DNA of 64,000 nucleotides, taken from contig DDSV01000052.1 in the NCBI GenBank assembly GCA_002344215.1, forward strand, positions 171,889-235,888, in the 5' to 3' direction. The position numbers were made by a program, and so were the translations under genes. A model generated the notes under the pieces. That model made no database searches. It worked only from the letters and a program-made list of their open reading frames with translations, and was not told the origin of the DNA. Positions 50,717-59,863 of this stretch are shown here, one piece after another (position 1 is the first letter of the stretch; every line of letters starts with the position of its first letter). Source of the stretch: Akkermansiaceae bacterium UBA2381. Its GTDB lineage: Bacteria; Verrucomicrobiota; Verrucomicrobiia; Verrucomicrobiales; DEV007.

Positions 50717-51694
50717 ATGACGATCATCCTCCGCTTCCTCATCCCTTTATTCCTCGGCGGTGTCACTCTCACCGCCGCCCCCGTAAAAATTCTCTTCGAC
50801 ACCGACATGACCACCGACTGCGACGATGCGGGTGCCATGGCCGTGCTCCATGCCCTAGCTGATCGCGGCGAATGCGAGATCCTCGCCACGGTCACGAGCG
50901 TGCGTGACCCCCTCGCCCTCGCCACGGTCGATGTCATTAATCGCTATCGCGGGCGCCCCGCGCTGCCGCTCGGCTGGGCCAAAGGCGAAGGGGTCCTGAT
51001 GCCCTCGAAGTTCACTGCCCGGATCGCCGCCGAATTTTCCCATCGCGTCACCTCGCCCGGGTCCTTCCCCGACGCCGTCGACGCCTATCGGGAAATCCTG
51101 ACAAAACAGCCTGACCACTCCGTCATCCTCGTCACCGTCGGCTACCTCACCAACGTGAGCCGGTTTCTCCAGTCTTCCGGTGGAATGGAGATCGCCCGGT
51201 CAAAAGTCGTGAAGTGGGTCTGCATGGGCGGAAACTTCATCGGCAGCCCACCGGAGGATGACCTCAAGCTCGGAAACGTGAACTTCCAGCGCGACGCAGC
51301 TTCGGCTTACTACGCGATTCACCACTGGCCCGGAGAAATCGTCTTCGCCGGACGCGAGGTCTGCTCCGTGCCCAGCGGGCTTGCCATCGGAGCCTCCCTG
51401 ACAAACACCCCGGCCGACAATCCCGTACGGCGCGCCTACGAGCACTATTTCGGCGGAACCGCGAAAGACCGCCATGTTGCCGACCTCGCCACCGTCCTCT
51501 TTGCCGTGCGCGGATTGAATGACTGCTGGGATCTCTCCGCTGCGGGGCGGATGGACCTGCGCGAGGACATGACTTTCGAGTGGAATCAAGATCCGACGGG
51601 GCGGCATCGGTATCTGTTAAAGAAGGAATCGAATGACCTGCACGTCGAGAGGGTGCTGGAGGCGCTTCTCATTGCTCCTCCCCGCCGGATATGA
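50717..51694 (+). CDS. Exported inosine-uridine-preferring nucleoside hydrolase family protein
   Basis: A 325-residue protein with an N-terminal signal peptide. The calcium- and ribose-binding motif is KILFDTDMTTDCDDAGAMAVLHAL (DTDMxxDCDD). VTSVRDPLALATVDVINRYRG and LVTVGYLTNVSRFL follow. NVNFQRDAASAYYAIHHWPGEIVFAGREV fits the active-site region, with Asp of ADLATVLFAVRG as a further ligand. It cleaves N-ribosyl bonds of nucleosides. Export is unusual compared with the cytoplasmic enzyme of many bacteria. Confidence 0.88.
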   Translation: MTIILRFLIPLFLGGVTLTAAPVKILFDTDMTTDCDDAGAMAVLHALADRGECEILATVTSVRDPLALATVDVINRYRGRPALPLGWAKGEGVLMPSKFTARIAAEFSHRVTSPGSFPDAVDAYREILTKQPDHSVILVTVGYLTNVSRFLQSSGGMEIARSKVVKWVCMGGNFIGSPPEDDLKLGNVNFQRDAASAYYAIHHWPGEIVFAGREVCSVPSGLAIGASLTNTPADNPVRRAYEHYFGGTAKDRHVADLATVLFAVRGLNDCWDLSAAGRMDLREDMTFEWNQDPTGRHRYLLKKESNDLHVERVLEALLIAPPRRI

Positions 51695-51834
51695 CGGAGA
51701 TCCGCCAGCCGACCTCGACAACATCGGGGCAATCGCCGTCATTGCGTCGGATTGGTTTTTTCACAATCGCCACGTAGAATGCCTCTTTCAGGAGGGTGCC
51801 CAATCTCAGTTGAAGCCAACACCACTCGTTGCCA

Positions 51835-52914
51835 ATGAAGTCAATTCCCCTCATGCTGCTTCTGATGCTCCTCGGCAGCACCTCCTCCGCCGACGAAAAA
51901 CCTACCCGAATGACAGGATCACGCCAGCTTCCGGCGATGCCTGAAGAGGCATTCACCTTTGTCATTATCCCGGACACGCAGACGTATCTCGGCAGGGACT
52001 GCAAGGCCACCCCGGGCAGCAAGGATCCGGTCACGAATCCGAATCTGGAAGCTCAGATCAACTGGATTCTCGAGCATCGTGATGATCAGAATATAATCTT
52101 CGTCAGCCACGTGGGCGACATCGTGGACAAAAACAAGATCGAGCAATGGGCCGTGGCGAAACAGCACCTGGATCGACTGCATGGCACCGTTCCCTTCAGC
52201 CTTACCGTGGGCAACCATGACATGACCTCAAAGGGCGACGCGAAACTCTTCCAACAGCATTTCCCTGCTTCCGGCTTCGCCGCCTACCCCTGGTATCTCG
52301 GCAGCTACGATCACTCCCGTCCCGATCAAAATGTGTCGGCGAACAATGTGAACAGTGCGCAACTCATCAGCGCCGGCGACCTCGATTTCATCCACCTCAG
52401 CCTTGAGTGCAACGCTCCCGACGACGTCCTTGACTGGGCCGATGGTCTGCTGCGGGAACACTCCGGCCGCCGCGCCCTGATCACTACCCACATGGATCTC
52501 GGCATTCGCGAAAAGCCGAAGACCGAGGAAGGTTACATTCATGATCCCAAGGGCCGCATGAACTGGACCAAGATCCACGGTAAACGCGGCAACTCAGGCG
52601 AGCAGATGTGGGAGAAACTCTATCGCAAACACGCCAATCTGGACTTTATCTTCAGCGGCGATCAGAGTCGCACCACCGCATTGAAACTGACCACCACCGG
52701 GGACCACGGCCAGCCCGTGACCGCGATGCTCAGCGACTATCTCTCTCAACCCGTCCTGCGACTCCTCCGTTTTGTCCCTGCCGGTAATCACATCGATGCC
52801 CTGACCTACGATGTCGTCCAGAAGGTACTCGTCGACGACACTCCCTATGTCCATGAGCTCGAACAACACCAGTTCACTCTTGAGTATCCGATGCAGACAG
52901 GAAAAGCGAACTAG
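51835..52914 (+). CDS. Exported calcineurin-like metallophosphoesterase
   Basis: A 359-residue secreted phosphoesterase with signal peptide MKSIPLMLLLMLLGSTSSA. The metal-binding motifs are in order: FVIIPDTQ (motif I), VSHVGDIVD (II), LTVGNHDM (III), ITTHMD (His, IV) and FIFSGDQSR (V). DTQ in place of DxH is common in secreted members. It probably releases phosphate from nucleotides or diesters. A 140-base non-coding stretch lies upstream, and the glycerophosphodiesterase gene follows after 34 bases. Confidence 0.87.
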   Translation: MKSIPLMLLLMLLGSTSSADEKPTRMTGSRQLPAMPEEAFTFVIIPDTQTYLGRDCKATPGSKDPVTNPNLEAQINWILEHRDDQNIIFVSHVGDIVDKNKIEQWAVAKQHLDRLHGTVPFSLTVGNHDMTSKGDAKLFQQHFPASGFAAYPWYLGSYDHSRPDQNVSANNVNSAQLISAGDLDFIHLSLECNAPDDVLDWADGLLREHSGRRALITTHMDLGIREKPKTEEGYIHDPKGRMNWTKIHGKRGNSGEQMWEKLYRKHANLDFIFSGDQSRTTALKLTTTGDHGQPVTAMLSDYLSQPVLRLLRFVPAGNHIDALTYDVVQKVLVDDTPYVHELEQHQFTLEYPMQTGKAN

Positions 52915-52948
52915 AGTGATCCCTCTCGCATCCATTTCCCGACCCTCT

Positions 52949-53743
52949 ATGATGAAACCTCTCAGTCTCCTCTCCATTCTCCTCCTCATGAACACTCACA
53001 CCTTTGCGCTGGAGATCATCGCCCATCGGGGATATTCGGCGATCGCTCCGGAGAACACCGTCGCCGCCTTTAAGCTCGCCTGGGAAAAAGGGAGCGATGC
53101 CTGCGAACTTGATCTCTATCTCACGGCCGACAATCAGATTGTCCTCTTTCACGATGCCGATACCAAACGCACCACCGGCATTGAGGGAAAGGTGATCGAA
53201 AAGACCCTAACCGAACTACAGAAACTCGATGCCGGCTTGTGGAAGGGCGAGACGTGGAAAGGAGAGCCCGTCCCCAGTCTCGCGCAAGCTCTCGCCACCC
53301 TGCCGGAGGGAAAGCAGCGCTTCTTTCTCGAAATCAAAGACAGCGCGCGAGTCGTACCCTTACTCGCCCGTGAGCTCGAAACCTGGAAGGAACGCGCCGA
53401 TCAGCTCTGTATCATCGCCTTTGATCGAAAGGTGGCGCAGGAAGCCAAGAAGGCAATGCCATGGATCGCGGTATACCGACTTTCCTCCGGTGAAACGAAG
53501 GACAAGACCCCGGTCGATCTTACTCAACTCATCCTCGACACCAAAGCCGACGGTCTCGATGGACTCGATCTCGGACTCAAATTCAACTGGACTCCGGAGC
53601 TTGTGGAGCAGGTCCGCGCCGCCGGACTGAAACTCTACGCCTGGACGATCAACACGCCAGAGGACGCCCGCCGTCTCGCCGCGCTCGGTCTCGACGGAAT
53701 CACCACGGACGATCCGGTGATGCTGCGCGAGTCACTGCGATAA
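52949..53743 (+). CDS. Exported glycerophosphodiester phosphodiesterase
   Basis: A 264-residue GDPD-fold TIM barrel. After a short signal peptide (MMKPLSLLSILLLMNTHTFA) it has the signature EIIAHRGYSAIAPENTVAAFKLAWEKGSDACELDLYLTADNQIVLFHDA: catalytic HR, EN, ELD and HD residues are all present. LEIKDSARVVPLLA and GLKLYAWTINTPEDARRLAALGLDGITTDDP close the barrel. It hydrolyses glycerophosphodiesters (glycerophosphocholine and similar) to glycerol-3-phosphate and the alcohol. The open frame extends upstream into the phosphoesterase gene; ATG 52949 is preferred. Confidence 0.92.
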   Translation: MMKPLSLLSILLLMNTHTFALEIIAHRGYSAIAPENTVAAFKLAWEKGSDACELDLYLTADNQIVLFHDADTKRTTGIEGKVIEKTLTELQKLDAGLWKGETWKGEPVPSLAQALATLPEGKQRFFLEIKDSARVVPLLARELETWKERADQLCIIAFDRKVAQEAKKAMPWIAVYRLSSGETKDKTPVDLTQLILDTKADGLDGLDLGLKFNWTPELVEQVRAAGLKLYAWTINTPEDARRLAALGLDGITTDDPVMLRESLR

Positions 53744-53775
53744 GCGGTATCATCAAGACCCCGTCCTGGATCATC

Positions 53776-55731
53776 ATGAATCGCTTTCTCACCTGCTCTC
53801 TTGCGCTTGTCCTTTTTTCTCCGGCGTCCGGGGCAGGCGAGGGAGAAGTGGTGATCGAGTCAGCTCAACTCCATCTCGGAAAGCCGGGGCAATGGGAGTG
53901 GGAAATGTTCAAGGATCGCCCAGTTGATACGGAGCGATGGGAACGGCGGTTTCAGGCCAGGGCGAACCCGTCTGAAGAAACCCTGCGACTCTGGCAGAGC
54001 GATGTGAAGCTCACCTGGACTGTCCTCCTCAACGATCGCAAGCTCGGCACTCTCGTGAATGCGGAAACCCCGTTGGAGTGTTTGCTGGTCATTCCCCCCG
54101 GCACGCTTCGTGATGGTGAAAACCATCTCGTCATCCAGGCTCCGACCGGTCTCGACGACATTTTGATTGGCCCCGTTTCCATCGTGAGGAAACCGGGTCG
54201 GGATTTCCTCAGCGGAGCAAAGATCGAGGTTGCGGTAAACGACGGAGAGTCCGGAAATGCGATTCCCTGCCGTCTCACCTTGACCCGTCCCGATGGCACC
54301 CTGCAGCCGCTCCGCGCTGAACCGGAAGACAGGACCGCCGCCAGGGTCGGGGTCGTTTACACAGGCAATGGACAGGCAACGCTGCTGGTTCCTCCCGGAG
54401 ATTTTGTGCTTCATGCCGGACGCGGGTTTGAGTGGAGCGTCGAACGCGAAGAGTTTTCTTTGAAGGCGGATGAAACCCGGCAGGTGACACTTAAACTCCA
54501 CCGCGAAGTGCCCACGGAGGGATGGATCGCCGCGGACAGCCACATTCACACGCGCACCCACAGCGGCCATGGCGATGCCAGTGTGGACGAGCGCGTCATT
54601 ACCATTGCAGGAGAGGGCATCGAACTTGCGATCGCCACCGATCATAATCATCATGCCGACTATGCCCCCGCGGCTCGCGGCATGGAGGTGATCGATCATT
54701 TCACCCCCGTCATCGGCAACGAGGTGACCACCAAACGCGGACACTTCAATGCTTTCCCGATCTTGGCAGGAGCGAAGGTGGTGAATCATCAGGAGGAAGA
54801 CTTGTCCCGCTTGATTCCGGAGATCCGGGCGACGCCAGGAGTGGATGTCATCACCCTGAATCATCCGCGCGATCTGCACAGCGGCTTCATTCCGCTCGGC
54901 GGCTTTCAGTTCAATCCGGAAACGGGACAACATCGCCAGGCCGCCTCACTGGACATCGATGCGCTGGAAGTGGTCACCTCGGCAGCGATGCAATCCGATA
55001 TCCATTTGCTTTATCGCGACTGGTTCGCCCTGCTCAACCGCGGGCACCGCATTGCCGCGATTGCCTCGAGCGACAGTCACGATGTGAACCGCTTCATCCT
55101 CGGCCAGGGCCGCACCTATGCGGCGGCGAAAGACAGCGATCCGGCGAAGCCCGATCTCGAGGAAGTATGGCGAAGCTATGAGGAAGGTCGTCTCCTCGTC
55201 AGCCTCGGGCTGATGGCCCAATTGAAAGTCGACGATCACTTTTCGGTCGGTGATCTCGCCACCGGGCTTTCCGGGACGATCAAAGTGGAAGCCACCGTCT
55301 ATGGCCCCTCGTGGACGCAGGCTGATCACCTCGCCCTCTATGCGAATGGTCTCATGATTCGGGAAGAGAAGATTCAGGATAATCACCTCGCCGGAGAAAA
55401 GGCCCGAATCACCTGGCAGATCGAGAAACCTGCCCACGACGTCCACCTGGTTGTCATCGCGACCGGTCCCGGAATCACGGAGCCATTCTGGGAAATTCCC
55501 CGTCCCTATCAACCGAACAGCAAAACCCTGAATCCCCGGGTCATCGGATCCACCAATCCGATCTGGCTCGATGCCGATGGCGACGGGACCTTTCAGTCCG
55601 CCTTTACCTACGCAAAACGACTGGTCCATTCCCACGGCGGCGATCACGGGAAGATCCGGGAGGCCCTGAAGAGTTACGATGAGTCCGTTTCCGTTCAGGT
55701 TGATTCACTGACCGCTTCCAAGGTGGAATAA
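53776..55731 (+). CDS. Second exported CehA/McbA-type PHP-domain metallohydrolase
   Basis: A 651-residue secreted protein with signal peptide MNRFLTCSLALVLFSPASGAGE. The N-terminal part is beta-rich. The PHP module runs from about 250: WIAADSHIHTRTHSGHGDASVDERVITIAGEGIELAIATDHNHHADY, IGNEVTTKRGHFNAFPI, VDVITLNHPRDLHSG, AIASSDSHDVNRF. All metal-ligand motifs are present. It ends with IWLDADGDGTFQSAFTYAKRLV, a DxDGDG segment like a calcium loop, as in the 44882 protein. It lies 32 bases after the glycerophosphodiesterase and 12 bases before the phospholipase C-like gene. Confidence 0.83.
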   Translation: MNRFLTCSLALVLFSPASGAGEGEVVIESAQLHLGKPGQWEWEMFKDRPVDTERWERRFQARANPSEETLRLWQSDVKLTWTVLLNDRKLGTLVNAETPLECLLVIPPGTLRDGENHLVIQAPTGLDDILIGPVSIVRKPGRDFLSGAKIEVAVNDGESGNAIPCRLTLTRPDGTLQPLRAEPEDRTAARVGVVYTGNGQATLLVPPGDFVLHAGRGFEWSVEREEFSLKADETRQVTLKLHREVPTEGWIAADSHIHTRTHSGHGDASVDERVITIAGEGIELAIATDHNHHADYAPAARGMEVIDHFTPVIGNEVTTKRGHFNAFPILAGAKVVNHQEEDLSRLIPEIRATPGVDVITLNHPRDLHSGFIPLGGFQFNPETGQHRQAASLDIDALEVVTSAAMQSDIHLLYRDWFALLNRGHRIAAIASSDSHDVNRFILGQGRTYAAAKDSDPAKPDLEEVWRSYEEGRLLVSLGLMAQLKVDDHFSVGDLATGLSGTIKVEATVYGPSWTQADHLALYANGLMIREEKIQDNHLAGEKARITWQIEKPAHDVHLVVIATGPGITEPFWEIPRPYQPNSKTLNPRVIGSTNPIWLDADGDGTFQSAFTYAKRLVHSHGGDHGKIREALKSYDESVSVQVDSLTASKVE

Positions 55732-55743
55732 CGTTTCATTTTC

Positions 55744-57027
55744 ATGACACCCCTGACATTACGACATTTTTCAATCGCGACGGTCGCCCTCCTTCCCTTT
55801 GCTTCCGCGCTTAGTTGGAGCGAAGCACCTCACATCGCGATCACCAAAGCCGCGCTGGGAGTGTTGCCGTCCTGGCAACAGGAACTCCTCGGCGAAGAGG
55901 CCGCCAGGCTCGGCAGCGCCTATTGTCTGATTCCTGATCAGGTCTACTCGGACAAGGAGAACGCGAAGTTTGCGATGAGGGAGGACAAGCCCGGCGAGGT
56001 CTATCTCCTGAATCTGCACCTGCCGGCGCAACAGGCCGAGAATCTGGAAACTCTGCGCTATTTCATGATGAAAGCGGTTGAGGCGCTTCGGTCAGGCAAG
56101 ATCGGCGAGGCGGCGCGATTCATGGGCACGATCTGCCATCAGCTCGAAGACTATGGCAGCCCCTCACACACGGTGCCCGGCGATAACATGTTTACCCTGC
56201 TCCAGCAGTTCCTGCCGCCAAGTGAAGCAATGAAGGATAAACTGCTTCATAGCCCGATCGAAAGCGGTGAGTTGGATATTGCCATCGATGACTATCAACC
56301 CGCTCTCCTCGGACTCACCGTGGAGGAAGCATCCTGGCGATTGATGCATCGCCTGCACGAGGCCGTCATCAATGCCCGAAGCACGACCATTCCCATCATC
56401 CAGGCCCTCTACGCGGAGGACGCGGAGTCTGTCACCACTCATCAACTGAAAGCCGCCACCGAGGATGCAAGGGTCGTGGCCGATGCCCTCTATACCCTGA
56501 TCTCCCTGGGTTCGGAAAAATTCGAAGAAGCAGAGCGCGCCCCTCTGAAAACGGTGAAAATTGGAGCCTTCTTCCCGGTCGAGGCGGCGAGCCTCTACTA
56601 CCCGCAATCCCAGTTCTTCGGCCAGCCGCACTGGGGACATCCCCGCAGCGGAGTTGTCCTCGCCGGAGGGACTCAGGCCATGCCGCTCAAGCTGCGACTG
56701 GAGTCCGGCGAAAACGAATTCACCAACGGCATCAGCGCGGGCATGGGGAAGACCCTGACCTTTCCTTTGCCGGAGAAGGTGTATGCCAGATTCACTGTAT
56801 TGGCGGGCCTTCATCCCGAACTCGGCGAGAAAGGCAGAGTGGAGTTCACTGTCTCCGGCGACGATAAACCTCTGGCCTCCGTTATCCTGAACGGCACCGA
56901 TCCAGCCCGATTGCTCGAATGTGATCTCTCCGGAGTTTCCCGAATTCAGCTCACCCTGACCTCGCGGGGACTCGATGCCAGGAGCAACTATGCCATCTGG
57001 GCGGACCCGGTGGTGACGAAACCGTGA
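55744..57027 (+). CDS. Exported zinc phospholipase C/S1-P1-like protein with NPCBM domain
   Basis: A 427-residue protein. The signal peptide ends just before SWSEAPHIAITKAALGVLPSWQ, which puts Trp25 and His30 near the mature N terminus, as in zinc-dependent phospholipase C and S1/P1 nuclease, where the N-terminal Trp and downstream His residues bind zinc. GTICHQLEDYGSPSHT (about 127-142) adds further His, Glu and Asp ligands. The C-terminal part (about 270-425: AASLYYPQSQFFGQPHWG, FTVLAGLHPELGEKGRVEFTVSGDD, YAIWADPVV) is an NPCBM domain. It likely cleaves phospholipids or related phosphodiesters on carbohydrate-coated surfaces. Confidence 0.78.
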   Translation: MTPLTLRHFSIATVALLPFASALSWSEAPHIAITKAALGVLPSWQQELLGEEAARLGSAYCLIPDQVYSDKENAKFAMREDKPGEVYLLNLHLPAQQAENLETLRYFMMKAVEALRSGKIGEAARFMGTICHQLEDYGSPSHTVPGDNMFTLLQQFLPPSEAMKDKLLHSPIESGELDIAIDDYQPALLGLTVEEASWRLMHRLHEAVINARSTTIPIIQALYAEDAESVTTHQLKAATEDARVVADALYTLISLGSEKFEEAERAPLKTVKIGAFFPVEAASLYYPQSQFFGQPHWGHPRSGVVLAGGTQAMPLKLRLESGENEFTNGISAGMGKTLTFPLPEKVYARFTVLAGLHPELGEKGRVEFTVSGDDKPLASVILNGTDPARLLECDLSGVSRIQLTLTSRGLDARSNYAIWADPVVTKP

Positions 57028-57100
57028 CTCCCGGCCCCATCTGAAGCCTCCGAATCCGAACTTGATCCCAAAATCACCCCGGGGTTAAGCTCTGCCCGTC

Positions 57101-58204
57101 ATGCCAGGTTCCCCTCCTCCACTGAATCCGACCTCCTGTCGCGCCCGGCAGGAGAAACTGCGCCATTATCTCGCCGCCAACGAACTCGATGGAGCGATCT
57201 TCTTCAACCGGCACTACATTTACTCCCTCTCCGGTTACTGGCACGCACAACCGCTCACGCCGGTGAGCCTTCTCGTGAAGCGGGACGGAGAGGTCAGCCT
57301 CGTGACCCACGATGAGTCGCCCGATGCTCCGGCAGCCGATCAGGTGATGTCCTACGTTCCCAATCATCTCTGCACGCTCAAGCCCAACCTCAGCGCCTGT
57401 GTCACTGAAGTGCTCTATCCTCTTCTCTCGGGGCTCAAGGTGGTCGGAACCGATGAGCAAACCCCCGCCGCCCTCATTTCGGGTCCGGCCTGTCGCGATA
57501 TCACGGAGGACTACCAGTATTTGCGGCGTCACAAGGATGCCGACGAAGTCGCCGCCCTCGAATTCACCATCACCTGTGCCGACAAAACCTACGCCGAGGC
57601 AAAACAACTCCTCGAACCGGGTATTGGGGAGGTCGAGGTAATGTCTGCGATGCTCGAGGTCGCGACCTATGCGGCGGGAGAATTCCTTTCGGGATGGGGA
57701 CAGGATTTTCAGGCGGGATCACCCGGAGGTTTCGCCCGCCCCCGCCGTGAAGTCCTTGCCGGAGAATTAATGCCTCTCGATATCGGTGTCGGGGTCCGTG
57801 GTTACCGCTGCGACCTCTGTCGTACCTTCGCCGTCGACGGTCAGCCCACTGACGAGCAGGCCACCGCCCACGCCCGCGTTCTCGATGTCATGAAGCTGGG
57901 GGAAACCTTTCTCAAACCGGGTCAGTCCTGCCGCGAGATGTTCGAGGTCGTCCATCGCGAACTCGATGGATGGCAGGGTTACCAGTTTTTCCATCACGCC
58001 GGACACGGAATCGGACTCGACGCCCACGAAGTGCCCCGCATCAATCCGGGATGGGATGACACCTTTGAAATCGGTGATGTCGTGGCCTTTGAACCCGGCC
58101 TTTACGGAGGAAACCTGCGCGCCGGGATCCGACTCGAAAACAACTACCTCATCACTGCGGAGGGACACCGGCAGTTGTCACATTTCCCGCTCGATCTCGT
58201 CTGA
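57101..58204 (+). CDS. M24-family aminopeptidase (Xaa-Pro peptidase-like)
   Basis: A 367-residue pita-bread metallopeptidase. The N-terminal creatinase-like domain (1-140) is followed by the catalytic domain with five metal ligands: LMPLDIGVGVRGYRCDLCRTF (two Asp), HHAGHGIGLDAHEVP (His), VVAFEPGLY (Glu) and GIRLENNYLI (Glu). It lacks a signal peptide. Such enzymes cleave amino-terminal residues before proline. It precedes the aldehyde dehydrogenase/DapA genes, so a role in supplying Pro- or hydroxyproline-containing dipeptides is possible. Confidence 0.88.
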   Translation: MPGSPPPLNPTSCRARQEKLRHYLAANELDGAIFFNRHYIYSLSGYWHAQPLTPVSLLVKRDGEVSLVTHDESPDAPAADQVMSYVPNHLCTLKPNLSACVTEVLYPLLSGLKVVGTDEQTPAALISGPACRDITEDYQYLRRHKDADEVAALEFTITCADKTYAEAKQLLEPGIGEVEVMSAMLEVATYAAGEFLSGWGQDFQAGSPGGFARPRREVLAGELMPLDIGVGVRGYRCDLCRTFAVDGQPTDEQATAHARVLDVMKLGETFLKPGQSCREMFEVVHRELDGWQGYQFFHHAGHGIGLDAHEVPRINPGWDDTFEIGDVVAFEPGLYGGNLRAGIRLENNYLITAEGHRQLSHFPLDLV

Positions 58205-58207
58205 ATC

Positions 58208-58238
58208 ATCCCCGCAACGCTGCCTTGACGGCGGGGAT
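58208..58238. terminator. Hairpin downstream of the M24 peptidase gene
   Basis: ATCCCCGC (58208-58215) and GCGGGGAT (58231-58238) form a perfect 8-bp stem with a 15-base loop, 4 bases after the stop codon. There is no T tract, so the role as terminator is uncertain. Confidence 0.35.
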
Positions 58239-58280
58239 CTGCTCGCGAAGCTTCACGGTCCCCGTATTCACCTATCCCTT

Positions 58281-59843
58281 ATGTCCCCAGAACCTGTCCT
58301 CATCGCCGGCAAATGGCGCGAATCCGAAAGAACCGGCACCTTCCAGGCAGCCAACCCCGCGACCGGAGAATTTCTCCCCCCGCTCTATCCCGTCAGCTCC
58401 TGGTCAGATTGTGAAGCCGCCCTCAATTCCGCTCATGCCGCGTTTCTCGAAATGCTGTCTATGCCGGGCGAGAGAATCGCAAACTTTCTGGAGGCCTTCG
58501 CCGTGAAAATCGAGGAACGCTCCGACGCACTCGTCGAACTGGCCCATCTCGAAACCGCCCTTCCGAAAACGCCCCGCCTTGCCGGAGCTGAACTTCCCCG
58601 CACCACAAGTCAGTTGCGCCAGGCCGCTGCCGCCGCCCGGTCAGGTGGCTGGAGAAATCCCGTGATCGACACGACCAACAATATCCGTGCCTGCTTCGGC
58701 CCGATCGGACCCGTCGTTGTTTTCGGCCCTAACAATTTCCCCTTCGCCTTCGGCAGCGCCTCGGGCGGCGACTTCGCCGCGGCGATCGCGGCGGGCAACC
58801 CTGTCATTGCCAAGGCCAATTCCTCGCACCCGGGAACGACAAAACTCTTCGCGGAGGCGGCCCATCTGGCGGCAGAAGAAACCGGCATGCCTGCGGGAAT
58901 CGTCCAGTTAATCTACCGGACGAGCCACTCCATCGGTGAGCAACTCGTCACCGACGAGCGCATCGGAGCGACCGGCTACACCGGAAGCCGCAGTGCCGGC
59001 CTCGCCCTGAAACAGGCCGCCGACGGAGCCGGAAAACCGATCTATCTTGAACTCTCGAGCGTGAACCCGGTGGTTTTCCTTCCCCACGCCCTTGATGAAA
59101 AAGGTGATGCCCTCGCTGAAGAGTTTTCCGGAAGCTGCCTCATGGGAACAGGCCAGTTCTGCACCAATCCCGGCATGGTCCTGCTCATCGACGGCGAAGC
59201 GGCGGAACGATTTATCACTGACATCACCCGGCGATTTGAAGGCGCCGCCGTTGGCACGCTCCTTTCCGACTCGGTCCGCAAGTCCCTCCATGAGAGCCAT
59301 CGCATTCTCAAAGAAGCCGGTGCCCAGATTCTCTGCGGAACCGGACCCGGAAGCGGTGCCGGCTGCTGTGTCGCGAACACGCTCTTCCGTGTTTCCGGCA
59401 ACGCCTTCCTCCGCGATCCCGAGACCATGCAAACGGAGGCCTTCGGTAATTCCTCGCTTATTGTCACCGCCTCTTCACTAAAACAGGCGGCCGCAATTCT
59501 TGAACACCTCGAGGGTAATCTCACCGGTTCGATCTACTCCTCGGCTTGCGGAAAGGACGACGTCGCCTACGACCTCCTCGCGCCCATTCTCCGCCAGAAA
59601 GTCGGGCGTCTCCTGAACGACAAAATGCCCACCGGTGTCGCCGTTTCCCCGGCCATGAACCATGGCGGTCCCTACCCCGCGACCGGGCATCCCGGTTTCA
59701 CCGCCGTTGGCATCCCCGCCGCGATGACACGTTTCGCCATGTTGCAGTCGTATGACAATGTCAGGCCGCACCGTCTCCCCGAAATTCTCCGCGACGACTA
59801 CTCCGGCCCCGCCCAGCGGCTCATCGACGGCACCTGGACCTGA
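58281..59843 (+). CDS. Aldehyde dehydrogenase (NADP+), alpha-ketoglutarate semialdehyde dehydrogenase-like (copy 1)
   Basis: A 520-residue ALDH of the KGSADH type. FGPIGPVVVFGPNNFPFAFGSASGGDFAAAIAAGNPVIAKANSSHPGT contains the NADP Rossmann part, YLELSSVNPVVF the catalytic-Glu region and GTGQFCTNPGM the catalytic Cys. SPAMNHGGPYPATGHPGFTAVG near the C terminus is the KGSADH hallmark. It oxidises 2,5-dioxovalerate to 2-oxoglutarate. The longer open frame from 57966 overlaps the M24 gene; ATG 58281 is preferred. It lies 20 bases upstream of the DapA-family gene. Confidence 0.87.
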   Translation: MSPEPVLIAGKWRESERTGTFQAANPATGEFLPPLYPVSSWSDCEAALNSAHAAFLEMLSMPGERIANFLEAFAVKIEERSDALVELAHLETALPKTPRLAGAELPRTTSQLRQAAAAARSGGWRNPVIDTTNNIRACFGPIGPVVVFGPNNFPFAFGSASGGDFAAAIAAGNPVIAKANSSHPGTTKLFAEAAHLAAEETGMPAGIVQLIYRTSHSIGEQLVTDERIGATGYTGSRSAGLALKQAADGAGKPIYLELSSVNPVVFLPHALDEKGDALAEEFSGSCLMGTGQFCTNPGMVLLIDGEAAERFITDITRRFEGAAVGTLLSDSVRKSLHESHRILKEAGAQILCGTGPGSGAGCCVANTLFRVSGNAFLRDPETMQTEAFGNSSLIVTASSLKQAAAILEHLEGNLTGSIYSSACGKDDVAYDLLAPILRQKVGRLLNDKMPTGVAVSPAMNHGGPYPATGHPGFTAVGIPAAMTRFAMLQSYDNVRPHRLPEILRDDYSGPAQRLIDGTWT

Positions 59844-59863
59844 AACTCTCAATCCCTTCCCTA

